From contig CAMCMU010000010.1 of assembly GCA_945876035.1 (NCBI GenBank), forward strand, positions 1-64,000: a stretch of DNA of 64,000 bases, in the 5' to 3' direction. The notes below the pieces were generated by a model, which was not told the DNA's origin, searched no databases, and worked only from the letters and a program-made list of their open reading frames with translations. Positions within the stretch are counted from its first letter, which is position 1. The number at the start of each line of letters is the position of its first letter. A program made the position numbers and the translations under genes. Source of the DNA: Schlesneria paludicola DSM 18645 (lineage in GTDB: Bacteria; Planctomycetota; Planctomycetia; Planctomycetales; Planctomycetaceae). This document shows positions 10,685 through 19,078 of the stretch, in pieces.

Positions 10685-11026
10685 ATGACGAAATACCAAG
10701 TTCAGCAGACAATCGGTTTGTCCTTGCTTGTTACCTTTTTTTGTTCCGGCTGTTGCGTCACATCATTGAAGGTCCGGCAGTCTCCGGCTTCGTTTCCCAC
10801 AGAGATCCAACCCTCGACCGAGCTGATACAGATTCCCGAGAGTGGGCGTTCAATGGACGATTCGCTGATTTCACCTCCGCCAATTCCTCCATCAATTCCT
10901 CCGTCGCCGGTACCCGATTTTGAATCCGAATCAAAATCCGAATCCCGTGATCGCGGATTCAAAGCCGCGTCGCTGCTTCAAACAGCCGGATCAAAAATGA
11001 AACAATCGATCAGCTGGATCAAGTGA
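10685..11026 (+). CDS. Small proline-rich putative lipoprotein
   Basis: A 113-residue protein with a hydrophobic N-terminal segment (residues 10-23) ending in CSGCC, a lipobox-like site although the -3 position is atypical. A Pro/Ser-rich middle (SPPPIPPSIPPSPVPDF) and a charged tail follow. No family is recognised. A strong hairpin with a TTCG loop begins 31 bases after the stop, which supports a real transcription unit. It may be an envelope-anchored linker protein. Confidence 0.6.
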   Translation: MTKYQVQQTIGLSLLVTFFCSGCCVTSLKVRQSPASFPTEIQPSTELIQIPESGRSMDDSLISPPPIPPSIPPSPVPDFESESKSESRDRGFKAASLLQTAGSKMKQSISWIK

Positions 11027-11056
11027 CTCCAAATTCGAACGCGTTTTGCGGCGTCC

Positions 11057-11094
11057 CCTCGAGTCGAGTTTCCTTCGGGGAACTCGACTCGAGG
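11057..11094 (+). terminator. 17-bp hairpin with TTCG tetraloop
   Basis: The arms 11057-11073 and 11078-11094 pair over 17 positions with one G-T wobble around a TTCG loop. It lies 31 bases after the small lipoprotein gene. There is no T tract, so it may be a non-canonical terminator or an RNA-stabilising 3' hairpin. Confidence 0.6.
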
Positions 11095-11436
11095 CATTCT
11101 CAGAACAACGCAGAGCATGCGCTTGGCAGCGATCCTGTCTGACGGTGACGATCGTTCTTGACTCAATGCGGCCCGTCAGATCCTTCACCAGAACTTGCCG
11201 CGAAATCCTGTGTCGGAATTTCGGGGGTGTCGGATGATTTCGCGAGGTCACGAGGGCGGACAGCTACTGAAACCACGTTGTCCACGTCAGTCGTCGTGTT
11301 CCGTGTCGATTAGACGGCCGGTGTGTGATTCAACACCATGACTATGGTCCGCTCAATATGACTATGGTCCGCTCAATTTTGCCGGATGACTTCGGGGCAA
11401 CGGCAAGCCGCTCGAATGCGGTGAGCCGTGGATCGG
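11095..11436. other. Intergenic gap with a 20-bp tandem duplication
   Basis: This 342-base gap lies between convergent genes. It contains a perfect two-copy tandem repeat (11338-11377) and otherwise no gene or site that I can support. Confidence 0.5.
11338..11377. repeat. Perfect 20-bp tandem direct repeat, two copies
   Basis: The unit ATGACTATGGTCCGCTCAAT occurs at 11338-11357 and again at 11358-11377 without mismatch. It is probably a recent slippage duplication. Function is unknown. Confidence 0.9.
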
Positions 11437-12243
11437 TCACGTCTGATCGACCGTCTTTCGTCCAACGAACCGATAATACGGCGCTCGCACGCAGGGGATA
11501 TAAGGCAATGTGCCACGATGCTGCGTGAGTGATACGGTTTCTAAGTGACTTTGCAGATACGGAATATGATCATCGTTCAGAAACACGTTGTCGTTGGCAA
11601 ACCAAGCCGGCCAAACGGTACGGGTCGACCAGCCGTGTTTGACGAGCGCATCCGCAGGCCATTTTCGAGCCACAAAGAAATCAACGACACCGATCAAGCC
11701 TCCTGGTTTGAGCATCCGCAGTGCCTGGTCAATGGCAAGGAACCAATCGGGGATCATGGTCAATGAGTAGGAGAACGTGACAATATCAGCCACGCCTTCT
11801 GGCGGCAAAAACCGGGTTGCATCGGCATGCACGGCGGAGACGTTGGACCACTGGCGTGCGGCGATCCTTTGTTCGGCCACCTGCAACAAGGACGGACTGA
11901 GATCAACAAGGTACGCCCGTGAAAATTCGGCTAGCCTGCCCCCCCAATGTTCCGCGTTCTCTCCAGTCCCCGCTCCCAGATCAACCCAAATCCCGCCCGG
12001 TACGGTCGGCAATGCGGCGAACAATTCCGGACGTCCGTGCAATAACCGTTTGCGAAAGGCATCGTATCCGACGGCTTGTCCCGCATAGAAGTTTTCCAAC
12101 CGTTCTTCGTGCGTCTTTCCCCGGCCGCCTGTGACAACCAGATGCCAGAGGATTTTGAGGTCATTCAGCACGCTTCCTTTCGGTGCAGCGGGGTGTGGCG
12201 TGGAATCGATAGGGGGCACGAAAGGGGGTTCCTCTGACAACAT
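11437..12243 (-). CDS. BtaB-like class I SAM methyltransferase
   Basis: A 268-residue SAM methyltransferase with motif I VDLGAGTGENAEHWG (about 88-102), an acidic strand-2 end (AYLVDLSPSLL) and the post-motif DIVTFSYSLTMIPDW. The pre-Rossmann segment GKTHEERLENFYAGQ followed by YDAFRKRLLHGR resembles BtaB and the methyltransferase half of eukaryotic BTA1. Those enzymes trimethylate the headgroup of diacylglyceryl-homoserine to make the betaine lipid DGTS. The partner 3-amino-3-carboxypropyl transferase BtaA is not in this window, so the betaine-lipid role is an inference from similarity. It lies 195 bases downstream of an AlkP-fold gene on the same strand. Confidence 0.8.
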   Translation of the reverse strand: MLSEEPPFVPPIDSTPHPAAPKGSVLNDLKILWHLVVTGGRGKTHEERLENFYAGQAVGYDAFRKRLLHGRPELFAALPTVPGGIWVDLGAGTGENAEHWGGRLAEFSRAYLVDLSPSLLQVAEQRIAARQWSNVSAVHADATRFLPPEGVADIVTFSYSLTMIPDWFLAIDQALRMLKPGGLIGVVDFFVARKWPADALVKHGWSTRTVWPAWFANDNVFLNDDHIPYLQSHLETVSLTQHRGTLPYIPCVRAPYYRFVGRKTVDQT

Positions 12244-12438
12244 GTGATTCAGTGGCTGGGGTTGGATTTCTCGTGGAACGTTTTCGGAATAACAGACCTT
12301 GACTGGATTCCGGTGTCGCCAGCGCTGCGGAAGCGACCTGACTCATGACATTTTTTGATGCTGATCACTCATTTTTTGGAACGGATTATCTCAAGGTTGG
12401 CCAACAATGCCAAGCAAACTCATCATTCCGGCAGTCTA

Positions 12439-13824
12439 TCAGTCGAACTGTAGCCGCAGCGCGAGATCCTTAACCGCGGTCATTGGAATGTCGTCTGTTT
12501 CAATAGAGCGGCTTGAACAGATGAAGACAGCAGATTCTCGATTCTCTTGGCCGGGAGTCGGCTGTCGACCGTGGCTGCCTTTCACCGTCGAAGGGTCGAG
12601 GCCGATGATGTCCATGTAATATCGAAATCCCAGAAACTTCTGCAGGAGTCGACGGGCAATTCTGAGCCGGGGTCGTGGAATTTTCGGATCGATGAACAAT
12701 TCCATCGGGTCATAGCCCGGTTTGCGATGGATGTCGATTGTGCGGGCATAATCCGGAGCAAGTGCGTCATCTTCCCAAAAATAATAGGTGAACCAGGAAT
12801 CCGCAGCGGCGACAACAACCAGTTCGCCCGACCGCTCATGGTCGAGTCCAAAGAGGCGTTGTTCCTCTCGATCCAGAATCAGATCGACGCCGTCCACGGT
12901 CTTCAGGAGCCGCTTGACCGATCGAACGTCTTCCGGCCGTGGAATGTAAACGTGCGCCACTTGGTGATCGGCGACGGCAAAGGCACGTGACGCACCACAG
13001 TCGAGTGTTTCCCAGCCAAGCGGTTCACGACGAACCTTCACATACCCCTGCCGTCTCAAGATCCGATTGATCGGGACCGCACGCGAAACGGGCGTAATTG
13101 CGTACTCGGAAACGACGATGATTTGTGCTCCGATCATCCGTGCGGCGGTGATGCACTTTCCGGCCTCCGTATCCACCCGTCGGATCTCTTCAGAAATCTG
13201 TGGATCGTCGGGTCCCAGACGCTGCAGGCTGTAATCCAAATGCGGCAGATAGACCAACGTCAGGCTGGGCATGTTCTGTCTGATCACCTCGGCGGATGCA
13301 TCCGCGATCCAGCGTGAGCTGCGGATGTCGGCCCCCGGCCCCCAAAATCGATGCAGGGGAAAGACGCCCAGTTTGGCCTGTAACTCATCCCGCAATTCAC
13401 TCGGATAGCTATAGGTATCGAACACCTTCCGCCCGTCGGCCGGATAACTGGGCCGAGGCGTCATGGACCAGTCCACAGCGGCGTACATGTTGTACCACCA
13501 AAACATTTTCGCCGTTGTGTAGGACTGTTCCCGCCGCTTTCCTTCATCGTAAATTCGATCGCCATGGATCAGGTGATTCGATTGCCTCCAGAACAAGACT
13601 TCGGCGAGATCGCGGAAATACCACCCGTTACCAACAATTCCATGTTCCTTCGGCAAGCGACCGGTGAGGATTGTCGCCTGTGCGGAACAGGTGACCGCGG
13701 GCAAGATCGTCCCCAGAGGTCGCGAGAATCCTTCGTCAGCAAGCCTCTTTAAATGAGGGGTATTCGCTCCGAGCATCTCGTGCGTTAAACCAACAACATT
13801 GATCAGAACCAGACGGTGTGACAT
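12439..13824 (-). CDS. Alkaline-phosphatase-superfamily (NPP-like) protein with altered metal site
   Basis: A 461-residue protein with the type I phosphodiesterase/nucleotide pyrophosphatase fold. The N-terminus is collinear with NPP enzymes: TPHLKRLADEGF, LPAVTCSAQATILTGRLP (the Thr would be the nucleophile) and KEHGIVGNGWYFRD. However, the usual Asp of the first strand is Val (INVVGLT), the D-x-x-x-H motif is LDYSLQRLG with Gln for His, and the usual S-D-H-G is SEYA. Only the C-terminal His (KGSHGRQ) and the first Asp of the second motif remain. It may be a pseudoenzyme or a subfamily with different chemistry. AlkP-fold proteins also occur in ebo-type clusters, but no ebo genes are visible here. 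Confidence 0.82.
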   Translation of the reverse strand: MSHRLVLINVVGLTHEMLGANTPHLKRLADEGFSRPLGTILPAVTCSAQATILTGRLPKEHGIVGNGWYFRDLAEVLFWRQSNHLIHGDRIYDEGKRREQSYTTAKMFWWYNMYAAVDWSMTPRPSYPADGRKVFDTYSYPSELRDELQAKLGVFPLHRFWGPGADIRSSRWIADASAEVIRQNMPSLTLVYLPHLDYSLQRLGPDDPQISEEIRRVDTEAGKCITAARMIGAQIIVVSEYAITPVSRAVPINRILRRQGYVKVRREPLGWETLDCGASRAFAVADHQVAHVYIPRPEDVRSVKRLLKTVDGVDLILDREEQRLFGLDHERSGELVVVAAADSWFTYYFWEDDALAPDYARTIDIHRKPGYDPMELFIDPKIPRPRLRIARRLLQKFLGFRYYMDIIGLDPSTVKGSHGRQPTPGQENRESAVFICSSRSIETDDIPMTAVKDLALRLQFD

Positions 13825-13893
13825 GGGATCGGGTGGTCATGCGGTACGGATGCGGGAGGGACGCGGGAGGGACACCGAAACAATCGATTCACG

Positions 13894-14049
13894 TCATCGA
13901 TCTAACCAAATCAGGACTCCCGCGGCGACCGCGGCAATATCAACGATCGCCGAAATGGTGGCGAAATTCAGATGCAGAATATGCGTGGCACCATAGCCTA
14001 TCAGAAAAACGGACAGGGCCAGAGTACTTTTTTTAGAGGGGATCTTCAT
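13894..14049 (-). CDS. Small two-helix membrane protein
   Basis: A 51-residue protein starting at ATG 14049. A lysine-rich N-terminus (MKIPSKK) is followed by two hydrophobic segments (residues about 8-27 and 28-48) and ends WLDR. The same frame continues upstream to 14220, but that part is not protein-like, so I use the internal start. No family is recognised. The hydrophobic pattern is the only support, because the Shine-Dalgarno match is weak. Confidence 0.45.
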   Translation of the reverse strand: MKIPSKKSTLALSVFLIGYGATHILHLNFATISAIVDIAAVAAGVLIWLDR

Positions 14050-14473
14050 CAGAGAGGGCCTTTCCAGAGGAATCGGTCGTGCCGAACTGCTCCTGACAGC
14101 CAAGCGATTGTTCGAGAATTGACAGAGGGCGGTTGATACCAGTCGCTCAAGTCCTGCGTCAACACCGTCCACCCCACGGACAGGAGAACCGGCGGTTTCA
14201 CATCCGGCGACAAGGCTCACGCTGTTCGGACGCGCACGTCACGGTGTTGCCTCGACTCCGCAACGCGTCACAGGTTCGACGCTGGAGCAGGGACGATACC
14301 GAGAGTTGATCGGCCCGACTTTGCGGCGGGATTTCGACGCTCTCCGCTGACGCCGAAATTGTTCTCTGGACAGGAAACTCAACCTTGATAGGCTTCCCCC
14401 ACCGATTTTTTCACCGCGTTTGTGCATTCCGGCACGCGCAGACCGACCGCTGACTGAAACACAGGGAACACGA
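14050..14473. other. Intergenic gap between divergent genes
   Basis: This 424-base gap should hold the promoters of the small membrane protein and of the thioredoxin-like gene. I see no further gene, repeat or clear promoter boxes. Confidence 0.4.
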
Positions 14474-15037
14474 ATGAATCACGTCCAATCACGCCGTCAA
14501 TGGATTCTCGACGCGGTTGGCGGCGCCGGCGTTTTTTGGATTGTGGCGGCCGAGCCTGATCGCAGCCAGGCGCAGACCGGATCAAAGCCGATCTCGGTTC
14601 GAATTGTGGACAAGGCTGGCTACGACAAGATCCTCACCGCCAACATGGGAAAGGTGATCGTTGTCGATTGCTGGGCAACGTGGTGCGTTCCTTGTCGCAA
14701 GGCGTTTCCAAAAACCGTGGAATTGGGCAAGAGGTATGCAGATCAGGGAGTGATTGTCGTTTCCCTGTGCTTCGATGACCCGATCCGTGGAGAGGTGCCG
14801 GAAACGGTGAAAAAGTTTCTTGTGTTGCAGGACGCGCAGTTTGAAAACCTGCTGAGTTCCTTAGAGATTTCCGCTGAGGGCGCCACGGCGTTTGCGATCG
14901 AAGAGGGTGCCTTGCCACACTTCAAGGTTTACGGAAAAAACGGCAAAATTTTCAAGACGTTTAACAGCGGTGAAGACCTAGAATTCAATCACGAAGACAT
15001 CGAAAACGCAGTCAAGGCGGCACTGGCAGCGAAGTAG
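14474..15037 (+). CDS. Tat-exported TlpA-like thioredoxin-fold protein
   Basis: A 187-residue extracytoplasmic thiol-disulfide protein. The N-terminus has a twin-arginine signal (SRRQWILDAVGGAGVFWIV). The mature part has a thioredoxin fold with the redox site ATWCVPCRKAFP (CxxC) and a cis-proline in GALPHFKVYG. ATG 14474 is preceded by AGGGAA at good spacing; the frame extends further upstream without a site. TlpA/ResA-like proteins reduce c-type cytochrome apoproteins or other periplasmic disulfides. The proximity of four cytochrome/DUF1501 genes is suggestive but they are on the other strand. Confidence 0.88.
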   Translation: MNHVQSRRQWILDAVGGAGVFWIVAAEPDRSQAQTGSKPISVRIVDKAGYDKILTANMGKVIVVDCWATWCVPCRKAFPKTVELGKRYADQGVIVVSLCFDDPIRGEVPETVKKFLVLQDAQFENLLSSLEISAEGATAFAIEEGALPHFKVYGKNGKIFKTFNSGEDLEFNHEDIENAVKAALAAK

Positions 15038-15187
15038 ATCCCGACCATTCCAAGGCCCTGCCAATCTCGAAACGGCTCGGGGGGGGAAGGTGAGCCACCT
15101 GCGCAGCAAAGTCTTCCGTGCGGGCAACGCGGCCTCTGAAGCACACGCAACAGGCGGCGGACTTGGCCGACCTGTTTCAGCAAGTGG

Positions 15188-16627
15188 TTAGGCCAAAATC
15201 TGCTGAATCACCTCACCAGCCACATCTGTCAAACGAAAGCGACGACCCTGAAACTTGAATGTCAGTTGCGTATGGTCTAGGCCCATACAATGCAGGATTG
15301 TTGCGTTTAAGTCATGGACGTGCACCGGATCGCGGACAATATTGTAACTGAAGTCATCGGTCTCTCCATAGGTCATGCCACGCCGAATTCCCCCGCCGGC
15401 GATCCATGCCGTGAAACACCGTGGATGATGATCACGCCCATAATTTTCGGACGAGAGTTCGCCCTGACAATAGATGGTCCGGCCAAATTCTCCGGCCCAG
15501 ACCACCAGCGTGTCGTCCAAGAGTCCGACATTTTTGAGATCTTGGAGGAGTGCCGCCGTCGCCTGATCGGTACTGCGTGCCAAAAGCCGCAAATCACGGG
15601 GGAGGTCTTGGTGATGATCCCACCCACGGTGATAGAGTTGAACAAAGCGTACGCCGCGTTCCACCAACCGACGTGCCATCAGGCAGTTGTACGTGTAGGA
15701 CCCTTGGTTCTGAACTTCGGAACCATACAACCTTAAGACATGTGCCGATTCATCCGCAATGTTGATCAAATCCGGAACGGAGGTCTGCATCCGGAATGCC
15801 AATTCGTATTGTGTAATCCGCGTCGCAATTTCCGGATCATCAATTTCGGCGAGTTTCATGCGGTTGAGCTCCGTGACTGTCTTAACCATTTCTCTTCGGA
15901 CTTGTCTGGAAATCCCCGCTGGATTTGTCAGATACAACACCGGCTCACCGACACCTCGAAATCGCACTCCCTGATAGTGTGTTGGCAGGAATCCGCTACC
16001 CCATAAGCGCGCATATAAGGGTTGTCCTCCCTTCGACCCATGCGATGTCATCACAACAAAAGCGGGAAGATTTTGATTTTCTGACCCCAATCCATAGGAA
16101 AGCCATGCTCCAAGACTGGGGCGTCCCGGACGTTCGCTTCCCGTCACGAGAAATGTCGTCGCCGGATCGTGGTTGATCGCTTCGGTATGCATCGACTTAA
16201 TAAAACAAATCTCGTCGACAACCTGAGAGGTATACGGCAGCAGTTCACTGACGGTTGCCCCCGATTGACCGAAGCGTGAAAAAGAAAACAGGGAGGGGGC
16301 AATCGGAATCTTCGGCTGCTTGGAGGTCTGCGTGGTGAGTCGTTGTCCGTTGCGGACGGAGTTGGGAAGTTCCGTACCAAACAGACCGGCCATCAGGGGT
16401 TTCTCATCGAACAAATCCATTTGAGAAGGGCCACCCGACTGACACAGGTAAATGACATGCTTCGCCCGGGGCATATGCCGGGGCAGCGGCCGACCAGCAA
16501 CACTCGCGTGTTGGGCCCGCGACTCCGGCGGCAACAGGCTGGCCAGTGCTGCTGCGCCGAGATTGATTCCCGACTGAGCCAGCCAACCGCGTCGCGTCAC
16601 TGTCGTGGGATGTTCGAGTCTCTGCAT
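15188..16627 (-). CDS. DUF1501 protein, Tat-secreted (second module)
   Basis: A 479-residue DUF1501 protein, a planctomycete-expanded family with a sulfatase/alkaline-phosphatase-like fold and no assigned reaction. The N-terminal Tat signal is TRRGWLAQSGINLG. Family blocks include VIYLCQSGGPSQMDLFDEKP, a Ser/Gly-rich SLGAWLSYGLGSENQNLP, VVWAGEFGRTIYCQG and the C-terminal DLNATILHCMGLDHTQLTFK. It starts nine bases after the stop of the DUF1549/DUF1553 gene on the same strand, so the two are translationally close. It is the last gene of a likely four-gene operon. Confidence 0.93.
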   Translation of the reverse strand: MQRLEHPTTVTRRGWLAQSGINLGAAALASLLPPESRAQHASVAGRPLPRHMPRAKHVIYLCQSGGPSQMDLFDEKPLMAGLFGTELPNSVRNGQRLTTQTSKQPKIPIAPSLFSFSRFGQSGATVSELLPYTSQVVDEICFIKSMHTEAINHDPATTFLVTGSERPGRPSLGAWLSYGLGSENQNLPAFVVMTSHGSKGGQPLYARLWGSGFLPTHYQGVRFRGVGEPVLYLTNPAGISRQVRREMVKTVTELNRMKLAEIDDPEIATRITQYELAFRMQTSVPDLINIADESAHVLRLYGSEVQNQGSYTYNCLMARRLVERGVRFVQLYHRGWDHHQDLPRDLRLLARSTDQATAALLQDLKNVGLLDDTLVVWAGEFGRTIYCQGELSSENYGRDHHPRCFTAWIAGGGIRRGMTYGETDDFSYNIVRDPVHVHDLNATILHCMGLDHTQLTFKFQGRRFRLTDVAGEVIQQILA

Positions 16628-16636
16628 GCGAATGAT

Positions 16637-19048
16637 TCACTCTCGGGTGACGACTTCATCCAAATTCAAAATCACGTTGGCCAAGACTGTGAATGACGCC
16701 AGTTCCACGGGGTCGTAATCCTCCGGCAAACGAATGGCGCCACTCTGCATGAACAGGCTGGCTTGATCCGGAGCGGCCTGAAAGGACGCGTGATACTCGT
16801 GCCAGCCGGACATCAGGCTTTGGAGTTCCGGCGTTCGGGGATTGCGGCAGGTCACGGTCTTGAATAGGAACCGGGTGCGTGTTTCAAGATCGAATCCGTC
16901 GGCTGACAGTGTGCGAAACGCCAAGAGTCTCGCCGCATCGAGGTAGGTTTCGTCATTCATGATGGCGAGCGCCTGAAGGGGAGTATTGGTCGAGGCACGT
17001 CGGACGACGCAGACCTCGCGATCGGGTGCATCAAACAGAGACATTCCGGGTGGTGGAATTGTTCGCCGCAAAAACCCGTAAAGACTTCGTCGATAGCGAC
17101 CCGGCCCCTGGTCTGCTTGATAGCCATCTCGGTAGGCAGAACTCGACCCACTGGCCAAATCCTGCCACAATCCCTCAGGCTGAAAAGGCTTGACCGACGG
17201 CCCCCCCAGTGTCGTGACCAACAGACCACTCACCGCGAGTGTCTGATCGCGTAACGTTTCTGCGGACAGCCGTTCCCGTCGGCAACGGGCCAAGAAGCGA
17301 TTGGTAGGATCCTGTTCCAACATCTCTGGAGAGGACTTGGAAGACTGCCGATAAGTCGCACTACAGGCAATCCTGCGTTGGATGGCCTTCGTGTTCCAGC
17401 CGAGACGGACATACTCCATCGACAGCCAATCCAGAAGTTCCGGATGTGTCGGCAACTCGCCTTGCGAACCGAAATCCTCTGGGGTCTCGACGAGCCACTG
17501 TCGGAATTGGATGTGCCACAGACGATTGATCGCCACTCGAGCGACCAGCGGATTTTCTGGATCGGTGAGCCACTCTGCCAAGCCCAATCGATTGGGCGTC
17601 AGGGCGGGTTTCGGGGGTCTCAGAGAGGCCGGAAGACCTGCGGTCACGACCGCTCCCTGCATGTCATATTGACCTCGCAGTAACACAAACGATTCGCGCC
17701 AAGTCCCGTCTTGGAGGCACATCGTTTCCGGAACACCTTTCCACAATTCTTCCCGAGCCTTTTGGAGAACCTCCGATTCCGGAATGCTCTTCGGAAGTGC
17801 GTCCCTCTGTCGATCCAGAGCGTTGAGTTGCTGCTGCAGGCTGCGGGAGGGAACCTTGATCGTCGGGGGTGCCGAGCGACGATAGACACCTGGCTCAGCG
17901 GTTTCGTTGAAGTAGGCGAAGAGGCGATAGAAATCGACCTGCGTGAACTCGTCGTACTTGTGGTCGTGACATCGAGCACACTCCATCGTCAGTCCGAGCC
18001 ACACGGTGCAGAGGGTGATCACACGGTCGGCGATATATTCCACTCGAAACTCTTCGTCAATCGAGCCGCCTTCTCCGTTTGTGCGGTTGTTGCGGTGGAA
18101 TCCGGTGGCAAGAATTTGTTCCGGGCGAGGATTGGGGACCAAGTCGCCAGCGATCTGGTCTCGCGTGAATTCATCAAACGGCTGATTGTCGTTGAAGGCA
18201 TCAATCACCCATTCGCGCCAACGCCACATCGTTCGGGGTTCGTCATCCTGATAGCCATCCGTATCGGAATATCGCGCGCCGTCGAGCCAACAGACAGCCA
18301 TTCGCTCTCCATAGTGTGGCGACGCCAGTAACCGATCGACCTGACGTTCATAAGCATCCGGCGACACGTCGGCTAAAAACTCATCGACTTCCTCAGAACG
18401 AGGCGGGATCCCGACAAGATCTAGTGCCACTCGTCGAAAAAGGGTGATGCCGTCGGCCTCCGATGACGGACTCAACTGTTCTTGTTTCATTCTCTCCAGC
18501 AGGAATCCGTCAATCGCATTGCGTGGCCAATCGAGCCCAGATGCGCCGCGCATCTCCGGGCGAGACGGCGCGACGAAAGACCAATGTGGTTCCCACAGGG
18601 CTCCCTGATCAATCCACTGTCGCACAATTTCAATCTGTCTGCCGGTCAATGTCAGATGACTGACGGGCGGTGGCATACGGTCCTGCGGATTGTCGGTGGT
18701 GATGCGCCGATAGAGTTCACTTGCCTTGGCGTTTCCAGGAACGACGACAGAGACCGCACTTCCCAACAGACCCTCCTGCGTATCTACGCGTAGATCGGCT
18801 TGCCGCTTGGCCGGGTCCGGTCCATGGCAGGTGAAGCAGGCCTCGGACAAGATCGGACGGACATCACGAGCGAATCGAATGAGGCGTTCGACGCCCACTG
18901 CGGGTTCTCCTGCAGGAACAGCGGTCGCACCAGCGGTCCCCAGCAACGCCACGGCGAAGAACACCACAGAAACCTTCGTCAGAAGTCCCGTCGGCAAAAC
19001 TGGAAATTTTCGAAACTGCTGTTTTTTTGACAAGACGATGATTCTCAA
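16637..19048 (-). CDS. Cytochrome-like PSCyt1/DUF1549/DUF1553 protein (second module)
   Basis: An 803-residue secreted protein. It has a signal segment (about 22-42) and an N-terminal c-type-cytochrome-like PSCyt1 domain with heme motif CFTCH (71-75) followed by DPAKRQADLRVD. A DUF1549 domain carries a second CARCHDHKYDEF motif, and a DUF1553 domain shows WLTDPENPLVARVAINRLW and RESF-like blocks. TTG 19048 is preceded by AAAGGAG at five bases, which makes this start convincing. It is shorter than its 1137-residue paralogue at 20548-23961. The reaction is unknown; such proteins are typically paired with DUF1501 proteins, as here. Confidence 0.93.
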   Translation of the reverse strand: MRIIVLSKKQQFRKFPVLPTGLLTKVSVVFFAVALLGTAGATAVPAGEPAVGVERLIRFARDVRPILSEACFTCHGPDPAKRQADLRVDTQEGLLGSAVSVVVPGNAKASELYRRITTDNPQDRMPPPVSHLTLTGRQIEIVRQWIDQGALWEPHWSFVAPSRPEMRGASGLDWPRNAIDGFLLERMKQEQLSPSSEADGITLFRRVALDLVGIPPRSEEVDEFLADVSPDAYERQVDRLLASPHYGERMAVCWLDGARYSDTDGYQDDEPRTMWRWREWVIDAFNDNQPFDEFTRDQIAGDLVPNPRPEQILATGFHRNNRTNGEGGSIDEEFRVEYIADRVITLCTVWLGLTMECARCHDHKYDEFTQVDFYRLFAYFNETAEPGVYRRSAPPTIKVPSRSLQQQLNALDRQRDALPKSIPESEVLQKAREELWKGVPETMCLQDGTWRESFVLLRGQYDMQGAVVTAGLPASLRPPKPALTPNRLGLAEWLTDPENPLVARVAINRLWHIQFRQWLVETPEDFGSQGELPTHPELLDWLSMEYVRLGWNTKAIQRRIACSATYRQSSKSSPEMLEQDPTNRFLARCRRERLSAETLRDQTLAVSGLLVTTLGGPSVKPFQPEGLWQDLASGSSSAYRDGYQADQGPGRYRRSLYGFLRRTIPPPGMSLFDAPDREVCVVRRASTNTPLQALAIMNDETYLDAARLLAFRTLSADGFDLETRTRFLFKTVTCRNPRTPELQSLMSGWHEYHASFQAAPDQASLFMQSGAIRLPEDYDPVELASFTVLANVILNLDEVVTRE

Positions 19049-19078
19049 AAAAACTCCTTTCCAAAACAGTCATCGAAA

